Assembly (NCBI RefSeq): GCF_022678485.1
Contig: NZ_JALBYP010000032.1
Span: 62,001 to 126,000 of the forward strand
Origin: Aliiroseovarius sediminis
GTDB lineage: Bacteria > Pseudomonadota > Alphaproteobacteria > Rhodobacterales > Rhodobacteraceae
Length of the DNA stretch: 64,000 bases
Direction of reading: 5' to 3'
Of this stretch, positions 8,878 through 18,748 are shown piece after piece (within the stretch, counting starts at the first letter, position 1; each line of letters starts with the position of its first letter). The notes beneath the pieces are model-generated. The model did no database searches. It saw nothing but the letters and a program-made list of their open reading frames with translations, and was not told the origin of the DNA. The position numbers and the translations under genes are program-made.

Positions 8878-9673
8878 TATGTTCAGTGGCCCAAACCCTA
8901 AGATCATCGCGATCACCAATCAGAAGGGTGGGGTGGGTAAAACAACAACGACAATAAACTTGGGCGCAGCACTGGCCGAGATCGGATTCCGTGTGCTTTT
9001 GATTGACCTTGATCCTCAGGGAAACGCGTCAACAGGCCTAGGTGTTGAGGTCGCAGATAGGAAACTAACAACATATGACCTTCTTCTGGAAGAAGCGCCG
9101 CTGACAGATGTGTTGCAGGAAACCGAGGTCGACAACCTTTTCATTGCTCCGGCAACAACGGATTTGTCCTCTGCAGATATCGAGCTGGTATCGAACGAAA
9201 AGCGCAGTCACCTCCTTCATGATGCGGTGCGCGCGACCGGGTTGGGTCATCTGGGGTTGGATTATGTCTTGATCGACTGTCCGCCTTCGCTGAACCTGTT
9301 GACGGTAAATGCTTTGGTCGCAGCGGACAGCGTTTTGATCCCGTTACAGAGCGAGTTTTTCGCGCTAGAGGGGCTGTCGCAGTTGATGTTGACCATTCGC
9401 GAGGTGCGCCAGACTGCAAATCCGAATCTGCGGATCGAGGGGATCGTCCTGACCATGTTCGACACCCGGAACAACCTATCGCGGCAGGTCGAAGCCGACG
9501 CGCGCGACAATCTGGGTGATTTGGTGTTCAAAACCATGATTCCGCGTAACGTTCGGGTTAGTGAAGCGCCCTCGTTCGCGTTGCCGGTTTTGCATTATGA
9601 TCCGACATCAAAAGGCAGTCAGGCCTATCGCAAGCTGGCAACCGAGCTGTCCAAACGCAAAGTAAGAGGCTGA
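8870..9673 (+). CDS. parA: chromosome partitioning ATPase ParA
   Basis: ATP-dependent nucleoid-binding protein that moves ParB-parS complexes to the cell pole. The 267-residue protein has the deviant Walker A KGGVGKT at residues 19-25, the Walker A' segment around LLIDLDPQGN, and Walker B LIDCPP. GTG 8870 has GGAG (8857-8860) 9 bases upstream; an in-frame ATG at 8879 is a close alternative. parB follows after one base. Confidence 0.95.
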   Translation: MPDMFSGPNPKIIAITNQKGGVGKTTTTINLGAALAEIGFRVLLIDLDPQGNASTGLGVEVADRKLTTYDLLLEEAPLTDVLQETEVDNLFIAPATTDLSSADIELVSNEKRSHLLHDAVRATGLGHLGLDYVLIDCPPSLNLLTVNALVAADSVLIPLQSEFFALEGLSQLMLTIREVRQTANPNLRIEGIVLTMFDTRNNLSRQVEADARDNLGDLVFKTMIPRNVRVSEAPSFALPVLHYDPTSKGSQAYRKLATELSKRKVRG

Positions 9674-9674
9674 T

Positions 9675-10556
9675 ATGAGCAAGAATCAAAAGCAACGCGG
9701 TCTGGGCCGCGGTCTGTCAGCGTTGATGGCCGATGTCACCACCGAAGAAAAAACAACCGTGGATGCGCCGCGCCGCGCTGACCTGATTATCCCGGTCGAC
9801 AAGATTTCGCCCAATCCGGAACAGCCGCGACGTCAGTTTACCGAAGATCAGTTGAACGATCTGGCTGCATCAATCCGCGAGAAGGGCGTGATCCAGCCGT
9901 TGATCGTGCGCCCCAAACCCGGCGCGGAGGGGGAATACGAGATCGTCGCAGGTGAACGCCGCTGGCGCGCGTCGCAGATGGCGCAATTGCACGATCTTCC
10001 TGTCATCGTTCGGGACTACAGCGACACCGAGGCGCTTGAGGTTGCGATCATCGAAAACATCCAACGCGCCGACCTGAACGCGATAGAAGAGGCCGCCGGT
10101 TATCGCGACCTGATGAACCGGTTTGGACATACGCAAGAGAGGGTATCCGAAGCGTTGGGCAAAAGCCGCAGCCACATTGCAAACCTTCTGCGCCTATTGA
10201 ACCTGCCCGACGAAGTGCAGGGCTTTGTCCGTGAGGGCAAGCTAAGCGCAGGTCATGCGCGCACGTTGGTCACGGCGGAAAACCCGGTCGCGCTGGCCCG
10301 GCAGATCATCGCCAAAGGCCTGTCCGTTCGCGCGGCCGAGGCGCTGGCGAAGTCACCCAAGTCAACCGCCCCGAAGCCCGCGCGCCCGAAAGCCGAAAAA
10401 GACGCCGACACCCGCGCGCTTGAGGGCGACCTGTCTGCCGCCTTGGGCATGAAGGTGCAGATCGACCACGGTGCGGATGGGGAAAGCGGGACTGTCACGG
10501 TGCGTTATAAATCGCTCGACGATCTTGATACATTGTGCGGAAAGCTATCGTCTTAA
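9675..10556 (+). CDS. parB: chromosome partitioning protein ParB
   Basis: parS-binding CTPase clamp. The 293-residue protein has the conserved N-terminal ParA-interacting peptide (RGLGRGLSALM, about 8-18), the N-terminal CTP-binding domain with GERRWRA at 93-99, a helix-turn-helix at about 153-173 (GKSRSHIANLLRLL) for parS recognition, and a C-terminal dimerisation domain. Cognate parS sites are present at 6384 and 8289. The stop codon overlaps that of the convergent hemW. Confidence 0.95.
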   Translation: MSKNQKQRGLGRGLSALMADVTTEEKTTVDAPRRADLIIPVDKISPNPEQPRRQFTEDQLNDLAASIREKGVIQPLIVRPKPGAEGEYEIVAGERRWRASQMAQLHDLPVIVRDYSDTEALEVAIIENIQRADLNAIEEAAGYRDLMNRFGHTQERVSEALGKSRSHIANLLRLLNLPDEVQGFVREGKLSAGHARTLVTAENPVALARQIIAKGLSVRAAEALAKSPKSTAPKPARPKAEKDADTRALEGDLSAALGMKVQIDHGADGESGTVTVRYKSLDDLDTLCGKLSS

Positions 10557-11710
10557 TCAGGTGCCAATTCGCGCAGAATGGCGTTCAGAACAGGCCGTCC
10601 CTTGCCTGTTGTTGCAAGGCGGTCGTCGGTTATCTGGATCAAGCCAATATCTTTTAAGTCATTGATTGTATTGGTATTTAATGAGGTGCCGAGTCGTTTT
10701 TGAAGGTGTTTCAGATCAATACCTTCGACGGTGCGAAGCCCCATCAGCAAAAGCTCGGTCACCTGTTCATCAAGCCCGATGACCGACCGCGCACTCTCGC
10801 CTTTCGACTGGCTGGCGGCGCGCAGCCAGTTGGTCGGGGCAAGGGCGGTTTCGGTTGCAAATCGTTTGCCGCCAATGCTGATTCGCCCATGTGCGCCGGG
10901 GCCGATGCCGACCCAATCGCCTGACCGCCAATAGATCAGATTGTGCTGACTCTCCTGACCGGGCCGCGCGTGGTTTGACACCTCGTAAGCGGGCAGGCCG
11001 GCGGCGTCGCAGATCGACTGCGTCAGGAAATACATGTCGGTCGCCAAATCCTCGTCCGGCAGGCCGCGCAGCTTGCCCGCATCAAACCGTGCGCCAAAGG
11101 CAGTGCCCGGCTCGATGGTCAGTTGATAGAGCGACAGATGATCAGGGCCGTAGGTCAGCGCCTCGGCCAACTCTGCCTGCCACGCATCCAGCGTTTGATC
11201 CTGTCGCGCATAGATCAGGTCGAAGCTGACCCGATCAAACAGCGACCGCGCGACGGCCAAAGCCTGTTTCGCCTCATCCACGGAATGAAGCCGGCCCAAC
11301 CGCCCAAGGTCTGCATTGTCCAACGCTTGAATTCCGATGGAGATCCGATTGACCCCGGCAGCCTTGTAGCCCGCGAAATTGCGCGCTTCGATCGAGCCGG
11401 GATTGGCCTCCAGCGTGATTTCAATGTCGTTCGCGAAGGTCCAATGCTGCGCTGCGCGTTCGATGATCGCGGCGACGGTGGCGGGTTCCATCAGGCTGGG
11501 TGTGCCGCCGCCGAAATAGATCGAGCCAAGCACGCGATCCGGGGTTTCAGCGCCGTATCTGTCAAGCTCGGCGACATAGGCGTTCAGCCACGCGTCATGA
11601 TCAATCGACGCGACGACATGGCTGTTGAAATCACAATAGGGGCATTTGGATTGGCAAAACGGCCAGTGGACATAAAGCCCGAAGCCGCCGATTTGCCAGT
11701 TCTCAAGCAA
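10553..11710 (-). CDS. hemW: radical SAM haem chaperone HemW (HemN-like)
   Basis: Radical SAM protein related to oxygen-independent coproporphyrinogen III oxidase; HemW family members bind and transfer haem rather than oxidise coproporphyrinogen. The cluster motif CxxxCxxC is at Cys19, Cys23 and Cys26 (CQSKCPYC) when translation starts at TTG 11710, giving 385 residues. That TTG overlaps the rdgB stop region by 8 bases. The frame stays open to 11848, but the extra codons overlap rdgB and lack family similarity; another TTG lies near 11722. Third gene of an rph-rdgB-hemW run. The exact start is uncertain. Confidence 0.88.
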   Translation of the reverse strand: MLENWQIGGFGLYVHWPFCQSKCPYCDFNSHVVASIDHDAWLNAYVAELDRYGAETPDRVLGSIYFGGGTPSLMEPATVAAIIERAAQHWTFANDIEITLEANPGSIEARNFAGYKAAGVNRISIGIQALDNADLGRLGRLHSVDEAKQALAVARSLFDRVSFDLIYARQDQTLDAWQAELAEALTYGPDHLSLYQLTIEPGTAFGARFDAGKLRGLPDEDLATDMYFLTQSICDAAGLPAYEVSNHARPGQESQHNLIYWRSGDWVGIGPGAHGRISIGGKRFATETALAPTNWLRAASQSKGESARSVIGLDEQVTELLLMGLRTVEGIDLKHLQKRLGTSLNTNTINDLKDIGLIQITDDRLATTGKGRPVLNAILRELAPD

Positions 11711-12311
11711 AGGCGCCCCGCACAAGCTTGGCAAAGGCGTCGGCGCGGTGGCTGATTGCGTGTTTCTTGTCTGGGTCCATTTCCCCGAAAGTGATGTCAT
11801 GGCCATCGGGCACGAAGATCGGATCATAGCCGAACCCCTGATCGCCACGCATGGGCCATGTCAGATGGCCTTTCACCGTGCCTTCGAAGACCTCGTCATG
11901 TCCGTCGGGCCAGGCTAGGCAAAGCGTGCAGCAGAACTGCGCTTTGCGGGGATGGGGGGCGTTCTTGTCCTCAAGCAGGTTCCACGTTTTTTCCATCGCC
12001 ATCGGAAAATCACGGCCATTGGGCGTTTCGGCCCAATCTGCTGTGTAAACGCCGGGCGCGCCGTCAAGCGCGTCGACCATGATGCCGCTGTCATCGGACA
12101 GGGCGGGCAGGCCGGATGCCTTGGCGGCGAAATGCGCTTTGATGCGGGCGTTGCCGACAAAGGTATCCTCGGTCTCGTCCGGCTCATCCAGCCCAAGGGC
12201 GCCGGCAGAGGTCACGGACACGCCAAAAGGCTCTAACAAGGCCGAAATCTCGCGTAATTTGCCTTCGTTATGGGTCGCGATGACCAGTTTTGTGTCCGTG
12301 AACTTGCGCAT
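11703..12311 (-). CDS. rdgB: dITP/XTP pyrophosphatase RdgB
   Basis: Removes deaminated purine nucleotides (dITP, XTP) from the pool. The 202-residue protein has the family's N-terminal THNEGK motif (residues 13-18), the SDDSG catalytic segment (Asp73, Asp74), and the C-terminal GFGYDPIF and SHR motifs that bind the base and metal. Start and upstream rph stop share one base (TAATG), so the genes are translationally coupled. Confidence 0.95.
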   Translation of the reverse strand: MRKFTDTKLVIATHNEGKLREISALLEPFGVSVTSAGALGLDEPDETEDTFVGNARIKAHFAAKASGLPALSDDSGIMVDALDGAPGVYTADWAETPNGRDFPMAMEKTWNLLEDKNAPHPRKAQFCCTLCLAWPDGHDEVFEGTVKGHLTWPMRGDQGFGYDPIFVPDGHDITFGEMDPDKKHAISHRADAFAKLVRGAFA

Positions 12312-13021
12312 TAGGCGGTGGCCCCGATCTGGGCGGTGACCAGCTCGGAAATGCCTTTGTCGGCCAGATCCATCAACTCGTTCATTTGGTCACGGGTAAA
12401 GGTCGAGCCTTCGGCGGACATCTGAACCTCAATCAGTTTTGGACCGCAAAGAACGAAATTACCGTCAACGCCAGCCTCTGAATCCTCGGGATAATCCAGA
12501 TCAAGGATAGGCTGGCCCCCATAGATACCACAGGATACGGCGGCAACCGGGTCCATCAGCGGGTCAGTGGTGACGTCACCGGCCTTTAGCAGTTTGTTAA
12601 CCGCCAGCCGCAGCGCAACCCAGCCGCCAGTGATCGCAGCGCAACGGGTCCCGCCGTCGGCCTGGATCACATCACAATCAACGGTGATCTGGCGTTCGCC
12701 CAACGCCACAAGGTCGATACCTGCGCGCAGGGACCGCCCAATAAGGCGTTGAATTTCGACCGTCCGTCCGCCTTGTTTTCCCGCGGTCGCCTCGCGACGC
12801 ATCCGCGACCCGGTGGAGCGGGGCAGCATACCGTATTCCGCCGTCACCCAGCCCTTGCCGGAATTGCGCAGAAATGGTGGCACACGTGCTTCAAGGGACG
12901 CGGTGCACAGCACATGGGTGTCGCCCAGTTTGATCATGCACGAGCCTTCGGCATGTTTTGTGACTCCGGTCTCGATTGAAATCGGGCGCATTTGATCTAG
13001 ATTCCGACCTGACGGACGCAT
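12311..13021 (-). CDS. rph: ribonuclease PH
   Basis: Phosphate-dependent 3'-5' exoribonuclease that trims tRNA 3' ends. From ATG 13021 the protein has 236 residues and begins MRPSGR. It contains the conserved EYGMLPRST segment and RQGG-like [18 protein letters not shown] region that binds phosphate and RNA, and the [15 protein letters not shown] active-site motif. An open extension to 13081 was rejected because the family begins with MRPSGR. Divergent from hrcA, a common arrangement in alphaproteobacteria. Confidence 0.95.
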   Translation of the reverse strand: MRPSGRNLDQMRPISIETGVTKHAEGSCMIKLGDTHVLCTASLEARVPPFLRNSGKGWVTAEYGMLPRSTGSRMRREATAGKQGGRTVEIQRLIGRSLRAGIDLVALGERQITVDCDVIQADGGTRCAAITGGWVALRLAVNKLLKAGDVTTDPLMDPVAAVSCGIYGGQPILDLDYPEDSEAGVDGNFVLCGPKLIEVQMSAEGSTFTRDQMNELMDLADKGISELVTAQIGATA

Positions 13022-13092
13022 GGGCTTCCCCTTTGTTTCATATTCAAAGTCGTGATACCCATGGCGCTGGCGAAAAAGCAAGGCGATTGCGT

Positions 13093-14157
13093 ATGGAAGA
13101 CGGCCCCGATCTGATGAATGACATGAACGCCCGCTCGCGCGAGGTATTTCGAAGCGTGGTCGAAGGCTATCTGAACACCGGTGCGCCTGTTGGGTCGCGC
13201 ACCTTGACCCGCGCCCTGACCGAAAAGGTCAGCGCCGCGACCATTCGCAACGTAATGCAGGATCTAGAGTTCATGGGCCTGCTGGACAGCCCGCACGTTT
13301 CAGCCGGACGTATCCCGACCGAACTTGGTTTGCGGATGTTCGTGGATGGATTGTTGGAAGTGTCGGATCTGGATCAGGGCGACCGGCAGAAAATTGATGC
13401 GACCGTTGGGAAAACCGACAATAATATCAATACGATTATGGATCGGGTTGGGTCTGCCTTGTCTGGTATCACTGCTGGTGCCAGTCTTGTATTGACCCCG
13501 AAACACGAAGCCCCGATCAAACATATTGAATTCGTGTCATTGGGCGGCGATCGCGCTTTGGTCGTTTTGGTCTTTGCGGACGGACATGTGGAAAACCGCG
13601 TGTTCACGCCGCCGGTTGGACAAACCCCATCTTCGATGCGCGAAGCGGCGAATTTTCTGAACGCGCTGGCTGAGGGGCGCACAATCTCTGAGCTACAGAC
13701 CATCGTAACGCATGAAATCAAGACGCGACGGCAGGAACTGGATGTTCTGGCGCAGGATCTTGTCGAAAGTGGAGCCGCGCTTTGGGAGAACGAAGGACAG
13801 CCCTATGAACGGCTGATCGTGCGCGGGCGGTCGAATCTGTTGGCCGAAGATGCCGAAGCCGCTGACATTGAAAAGATTAAAACGCTGTTTGACGACCTTG
13901 AACGCAAGCGCGACATCGCCGAATTCCTTGAATTGGCCGATCAGGGCGAAGGCGTTCGCATTTTTATTGGGTCCGAGAACAAACTTTTCTCACTTTCGGG
14001 TAGCTCTTTGGTGGTTTCACCATATATGAACTCTGATCGAAAGATCATTGGCGCGGTTGGGGTCATTGGCCCCACGCGTTTGAATTATGGAAGGATCGTC
14101 CCCATCGTGGACTATACCGCTCAATTGATCGGTAAGATGATCTCGGATCGAAGATAA
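13093..14157 (+). CDS. hrcA: heat-inducible transcription repressor HrcA
   Basis: Repressor of class I heat-shock genes through CIRCE operators. From ATG 13093 (AAGG 9 bases upstream) the protein has 354 residues: a winged-helix N-terminus with the family pattern [13 protein letters not shown] and GAPVGSRTL, then SAATIRNVM and [16 protein letters not shown]. The C-terminal region has a GAF-like fold in this family. A further in-frame ATG lies at 13114. I find no CIRCE sequence in the 71-bp gap to rph, so it may not autoregulate here. grpE follows after 10 bases. Confidence 0.93.
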   Translation: MEDGPDLMNDMNARSREVFRSVVEGYLNTGAPVGSRTLTRALTEKVSAATIRNVMQDLEFMGLLDSPHVSAGRIPTELGLRMFVDGLLEVSDLDQGDRQKIDATVGKTDNNINTIMDRVGSALSGITAGASLVLTPKHEAPIKHIEFVSLGGDRALVVLVFADGHVENRVFTPPVGQTPSSMREAANFLNALAEGRTISELQTIVTHEIKTRRQELDVLAQDLVESGAALWENEGQPYERLIVRGRSNLLAEDAEAADIEKIKTLFDDLERKRDIAEFLELADQGEGVRIFIGSENKLFSLSGSSLVVSPYMNSDRKIIGAVGVIGPTRLNYGRIVPIVDYTAQLIGKMISDRR

Positions 14158-14167
14158 AGGCGAACAG

Positions 14168-14734
14168 ATGGCTGACGCTAAGAAAAATGCAGTAGAAGAC
14201 CTGGAATCAGCGATCGACGAGCTGATGACCGAAGAAGTGGATGTTGACCTGACCGACGAACAGCCGCCGGTCGATGAACTGGCCGCCCTGCGGGCCGAGC
14301 GCGATGAATTCAAGGACCGTTTCATGCGGGCCTTGGCGGATGCCGAAAACACCCGCAAGCGGGGCGAACGGGATCGACGCGAAGCCGAGCAATATGGCGG
14401 ATCGAAACTGGCCCGGGACATGCTGCCCGTTTACGACAACATGAAGCGCGCTTTGGAAGCGGCGGGCGACGCAGGCGATGGCGCAAAGGCGCTGGTCGAA
14501 GGTGTCGAGCTGACCATGCGATCATTGCTGAACATTTTTGAGAAGCACGGCATTCGTCTGCTGTCCCCCGAATTGGGCGAGAAATTCGACCCCGAGGTGC
14601 ACGAGGCGATGTTCGAAGCCCCGCTGCCCGGCACGAAGGCAGGCGACATCATTCAGGTGATGAACGAAGGGTTCATGCTGCATGACCGCCTGCTGCGCCC
14701 GGCACAAGTGGGAGTCTCGTCCACCCCGAAGTAA
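14168..14734 (+). CDS. grpE: GrpE nucleotide exchange factor
   Basis: Releases ADP from DnaK in the Hsp70 cycle. The 188-residue protein has an acidic N-terminal tail, a long charged coiled-coil (about 40-95, RAERDEFKDRFMRALADAEN), and a C-terminal beta domain with FDPEVHEAMF and GDIIQVMNEGFMLHDRLLRPA, the family signature. It follows hrcA in a two-gene heat-shock operon and ends before a strong terminator. Confidence 0.95.
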   Translation: MADAKKNAVEDLESAIDELMTEEVDVDLTDEQPPVDELAALRAERDEFKDRFMRALADAENTRKRGERDRREAEQYGGSKLARDMLPVYDNMKRALEAAGDAGDGAKALVEGVELTMRSLLNIFEKHGIRLLSPELGEKFDPEVHEAMFEAPLPGTKAGDIIQVMNEGFMLHDRLLRPAQVGVSSTPK

Positions 14735-14753
14735 GTGTAACTGGTCAGAACAG

Positions 14754-14780
14754 CGCCCCCGTTTTCTTCGGGGGCGTTTT
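14754..14780 (+). terminator. rho-independent terminator after grpE
   Basis: Perfect 8-bp stem CGCCCCCG (14754-14761) / CGGGGGCG (14769-14776), 7-base loop, then TTTT. It lies 20 bases past the grpE stop and just before the convergent mutS stop. Confidence 0.85.
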
Positions 14781-17431
14781 CATTTCTGGCCCAACTTTTC
14801 CCTAAGCTCATACAGCAGGTTCAGCGCTTCGATCGGGCGCAGGCTGTCGGGCTGGATTTCGGCCAGGGTCTGTTCGATCTCGGACGGTCCAGTCGGTTTT
14901 GTCTGCGCGGGCGGCGGCGTCGCGGCAAACAAGGGCAGATCGTCGATGACCGCCTTCTGGCCGGTGCCTTCACGTTCGCCTTTCTCCAGCGCAGTCAGCA
15001 CGACGTTCGCCCGCGCGATCACGCTGTCGGGCAGGCCCGCAAGCTTGGCGACTTGCACGCCGTAAGACCGGTCGGCCGCGCCTTTGCGCACCTCATGCAG
15101 GAACACCACATCGCCTTCCCATTCCTTGACCGCAATCGTGGCGTTTTCGACGCCGTCCAGCTTGGCGGCAAGCTGTGTCATCTCGTGATAATGCGTGGCG
15201 AACAGGGCGCGGCAGCGATTGACGTCGTGAAGGTGTTCCAACGTGGCCCAGGCGATGGACAGGCCGTCATAGGTCGCAGTGCCGCGTCCGATTTCATCCA
15301 GAATGACCAAGGCGCGGTCGTCAGCCTGGTTCAGGATTGCGGCGGTCTCGACCATTTCGACCATAAAGGTGGACCGCCCACGCGCCAGATCGTCCGAAGC
15401 CCCGACCCGGCTGAACAGTTGTGAAACAATCCCGATATGCGCAGATTTGGCGGGCACATAACTGCCACTTTGCGCCAGCAGCGCGATCAGCGCATTTTGC
15501 CGAAGGAAAGTCGACTTGCCTGCCATGTTGGGGCCGGTCAGCAGCCAGATGCTGGCCGCCGACGCGGCGTCCGACAGGTCGCAATCGTTGGCGACAAAGG
15601 GGTCGCCGGTTCGCTTCAGCGATGCCTCGACCACCGGGTGGCGCCCCGCCTGAACGTCGAACATGCGGCTGTCATCGACCTTGGGTGCGGACCAGCCTTC
15701 GGACCGGGCAAGATCGGCAAAGGCACTGGCGACATCCAGTTCAGCCAGGGCGCGGGCGGTGTTGGCGACCTGCGCGGCTTGATCCAAAATATGCGAAACC
15801 AAGGCGGAATAGAGCCGCTTTTCGATTTCCAACGCCCGGTTTCCCGCATTCAGGATTTTGGTCTCCATATCGCTCAGCGCAACGGTCGTGAAGCGCACGG
15901 CGTTGGCGGTGGTTTGGCGGTGGATGTAATGCTCGGACAGGGGCGCGCTCAGCATCTTTTCCGCGTGGGTGGCGGTGGTTTCGATGAAATAGCCAAGCAC
16001 GTTATTGTGCTTTATCTTCAGGCTGCCGATGCCGGTATGGTCGGCATATTGCGCCTGCATCCCGGCAATCACGCCGCGCCCCTCGTCACGCAGCTTACGG
16101 GCCTCGTCCAATTCGGCGTCATAGCCCGGTGCGATAAATCCACCATCGCGCGCCAGCAGAGGCGGTTCGGCAACCAAGGCGTCTTCCAGCAGGTTCGACA
16201 GGTCGTCATGCCCGGTCAGCGCGACTGCCGCATCGGTGATGCGAGCGGGAGGGTCTTGGCCTGCCAGCATCTGCGCAATATCTGCCGCCGCCGCGATGCC
16301 GCTGCGAATGGCGGCCAGATCCCGCGGACCGCCGCGATCAAGTCCAAGCCGCGACAGTGCGCGATCCATGTCGGGCACTTTGCGCAGGGCGGCGCGCATA
16401 TCCTCGGCCAGTCGGGGGGCGTCCTTGAAGAACGTGACGGTGGCAAGTCGGTCATGAATTTCGGCAAGGTCGCAGGATGGGCTGGACAGACGCCGTTCCA
16501 ACAGCCGCCCGCCGCCTGCGGTCGTGGTGCGGTCAATCACCGACAAAAGCGATCCGTCGCGTCCGCCTGACAGGCTGTGCGTCAACTCCAGATTGCGCCT
16601 TGTTGCGGCGTCGATCTGCATCGTGCCATGTGCCATTTCCCGGACCGGAGGGCGCAGCAGCGGTAGTTTGCCCTTCTGTGTGATCTCAAGATATTCAACG
16701 ATCGCGCCCATCGCACCAAGCTCGGCGCGCGTGAAGGTGCCGAACGCATCCAGTGATCCGACCTTGAACAAGTCCAGCAGCCGCTTTTCCGCGCCTGTGC
16801 TGTCAAAGGCGGCGCGCCCAAGCTCGGTGCCGGAAGCGCCGGATTCAGAGACTAATTCACCCAAATCCAAAAAAAGATCATCGCAGAATACCAGTTCACG
16901 CGGGGCCAGCCGGGCCATTTCGGGCGAAAGCCGCGTGCGGGTGCAGGGCATTACGCGAAAAGCACCGGTCGAGATATCGACCCACGCCAGCGCCGCGTCA
17001 TCGCGCACCTCGTTGTAGGCGGCAAGGAAGTTGTGGCGGCGGGCGTCCAGCAGGCTTTCTTCGGTCAGCGTACCGGGCGTGACCAGCCGGACGACGTCGC
17101 GCTTCACCACCGATTTCGACCCACGCTTCTTGGCCTCGGCCGGGTCTTCCATCTGTTCGCAGACGGCGACACGAAACCCTTTGCGGATCAGGGTCAGCAG
17201 ATAGCCTTCGGCAGAATGCACGGGCACGCCGCACATCGGAATGTCCTGATCAAGATGTTTTCCGCGTTTCGTCAGCGCAATGTCCAGCGCGGCGGCAGCG
17301 GCGACGGCGTCGTCAAAGAACAGCTCGTAAAAGTCGCCCATGCGATAGAACAAAAGCGCGTCGGGATAGTCTTTCTTGATCTCAAGAAACTGCGCCATCA
17401 TCGGCGTGACTTTGGCTGTCTTGTCGCTCAC
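14780..17431 (-). CDS. mutS: DNA mismatch repair protein MutS
   Basis: Recognises base mismatches and small loops and starts mismatch repair. With GTG 17431 as start (a GGGGGA ribosome site is just upstream) the protein has 883 residues. Near the N-terminus DFYELF holds the mismatch-probing Phe-x-Glu (Phe34, Glu36). The ATPase domain has the Walker A segment TGPNMAGKST and the Walker B segment ILDEIGRGT in the C-terminal third. A much longer open frame to 17722 adds residues unlike MutS. It lies alone, convergent with grpE and downstream of galE on the same strand. Confidence 0.95.
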   Translation of the reverse strand: MSDKTAKVTPMMAQFLEIKKDYPDALLFYRMGDFYELFFDDAVAAAAALDIALTKRGKHLDQDIPMCGVPVHSAEGYLLTLIRKGFRVAVCEQMEDPAEAKKRGSKSVVKRDVVRLVTPGTLTEESLLDARRHNFLAAYNEVRDDAALAWVDISTGAFRVMPCTRTRLSPEMARLAPRELVFCDDLFLDLGELVSESGASGTELGRAAFDSTGAEKRLLDLFKVGSLDAFGTFTRAELGAMGAIVEYLEITQKGKLPLLRPPVREMAHGTMQIDAATRRNLELTHSLSGGRDGSLLSVIDRTTTAGGGRLLERRLSSPSCDLAEIHDRLATVTFFKDAPRLAEDMRAALRKVPDMDRALSRLGLDRGGPRDLAAIRSGIAAAADIAQMLAGQDPPARITDAAVALTGHDDLSNLLEDALVAEPPLLARDGGFIAPGYDAELDEARKLRDEGRGVIAGMQAQYADHTGIGSLKIKHNNVLGYFIETTATHAEKMLSAPLSEHYIHRQTTANAVRFTTVALSDMETKILNAGNRALEIEKRLYSALVSHILDQAAQVANTARALAELDVASAFADLARSEGWSAPKVDDSRMFDVQAGRHPVVEASLKRTGDPFVANDCDLSDAASAASIWLLTGPNMAGKSTFLRQNALIALLAQSGSYVPAKSAHIGIVSQLFSRVGASDDLARGRSTFMVEMVETAAILNQADDRALVILDEIGRGTATYDGLSIAWATLEHLHDVNRCRALFATHYHEMTQLAAKLDGVENATIAVKEWEGDVVFLHEVRKGAADRSYGVQVAKLAGLPDSVIARANVVLTALEKGEREGTGQKAVIDDLPLFAATPPPAQTKPTGPSEIEQTLAEIQPDSLRPIEALNLLYELREKLGQK

Positions 17432-17495
17432 CTTCGGTCCCCCGTGATCCGGTTTGCGACAGACTATGGCGTTCGCTGGCGGGGCGAAAGACCCA

Positions 17496-18506
17496 TCAGG
17501 TGTTTTTGCGCCGCGAGATCCAGTTCCAGCTTGAGGCGCACATCTGATCCAGACCCAATTCCGCCTTGAAGCCCAGAATTTCCTTCGCCAGACGCGTGTC
17601 ACCATAGACGCAGGCGACATCTCCGGCGCGGCGCGGCGCGATGCGGTAAGGCAGTGTGCGTCCGGCGGCACGTTCATAGGCGCGCAGCACCTCAAGCACA
17701 GAATAGCCGGTGCCCGTGCCAAGGTTCACCACATGCCCCTTGCCAGATTTCAACAGTGCATCCAGCGATTGCACATGCCCCCGCGCCAGGTCGATCACAT
17801 GGATATAGTCGCGTACGCCGGTGCCGTCGGGCGTGTCGTAATCGTCGCCCCAGACCGAAAGCTGCTCCAATTCGTCGGTGGCAACTTTGGCGATATAGGG
17901 CATAAGGTTGTTCGGAATGTCGTTCGGGTCTTCGCCGATCAGTCCGGTGTCATGCGCACCCACGGGGTTGAAATACCGCAATACGCCGAAGGTCCAGCGG
18001 TTGTCCGATGCGGCAATCTGCTCCAGAGATTGTTCGCAGGCCAGCTTGGTGAACCCATAGGGGTTGTTAAAGCTGCGCGGCGCGGCCTCGCTGACCGGCA
18101 ATTCGTCAGGCTGGCCATAGACGGTGGCCGAGGACGAAAAGACCAACGTGAACAGGTCGGCGCGCTGCATCGAGCGCAGCAGCGCATACAGCCCCGCGAT
18201 GTTCGTGTTCAGATAATCCAGCGGTTTCTCGACGCTTTCGCCCACCGCTTTCAGCGCAGCGAAGTGAATGACGGCGGCGATGTCGTGGTCGGCAAAGATG
18301 CGGTCAAGCAGGGCTTCGTCCAGCACGTCGCCTTCGATGCAGGTGACGGGCGCGCCGGTGATGACCTCTAGCCGGTCGGTGACATTGCGCCGGGCGTTCG
18401 AGAAATTGTCCAGGATGATTGCGTCATAACCTGCGTCTTTCAGGGCGACATAGGTATGCGAGCCAATGAACCCCGCGCCGCCCGTTAGTAAGATCTTCTG
18501 TACCAC
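17496..18506 (-). CDS. galE: UDP-glucose 4-epimerase
   Basis: Interconverts UDP-glucose and UDP-galactose for polysaccharide and lipopolysaccharide synthesis. From GTG 18506 (preceded by AAGAGG, 6 bases spacing) the protein has 336 residues. It is a short-chain dehydrogenase/reductase of the extended type: GGAGFIG at 9-15 binds NAD, Ser124-126 with Tyr150 and Lys154 (YxxxK) form the active site. Open sequence further upstream to 18749 lacks similarity. It is divergent from maeB across a 242-bp regulatory gap. Confidence 0.93.
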   Translation of the reverse strand: MVQKILLTGGAGFIGSHTYVALKDAGYDAIILDNFSNARRNVTDRLEVITGAPVTCIEGDVLDEALLDRIFADHDIAAVIHFAALKAVGESVEKPLDYLNTNIAGLYALLRSMQRADLFTLVFSSSATVYGQPDELPVSEAAPRSFNNPYGFTKLACEQSLEQIAASDNRWTFGVLRYFNPVGAHDTGLIGEDPNDIPNNLMPYIAKVATDELEQLSVWGDDYDTPDGTGVRDYIHVIDLARGHVQSLDALLKSGKGHVVNLGTGTGYSVLEVLRAYERAAGRTLPYRIAPRRAGDVACVYGDTRLAKEILGFKAELGLDQMCASSWNWISRRKNT

Positions 18507-18631
18507 ATGAAACCTCTTGACCATTGGCCGAGGTATAGGCCGGATCGGGCCAAAAGGCACGAATGAATGATGACGGCGCGACGACGAAACCGAAATTGCT
18601 GTTATTGCGAAGGTCAGCGAGCAGAGCGCAT

Positions 18632-18674
18632 TAAAATTACGTCTAAAAACGATATCAAGACATAAAATTACGTC
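18632..18674. repeat. 12-bp perfect direct repeat in the galE-maeB intergenic region
   Basis: TAAAATTACGTC occurs at 18632-18643 and again at 18663-18674, start to start 31 bp, close to three helical turns. The second copy ends 74 bases before the maeB start. The spacing and AT-rich setting suggest a double operator for maeB or galE; the regulator is unknown. Confidence 0.6.
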
Positions 18675-18748
18675 AATAGTGGTTGAGGCCGCCGCCGACC
18701 CCCTGTAAGGCTTTGCCCCACAACGATCATTTACAAAAGGCCGCCGCA

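Noticed and set aside
13022-13092. CIRCE operator before hrcA
   Set aside because: No TTAGCACTC-N9-GAGTGCTAA or close variant in this gap.
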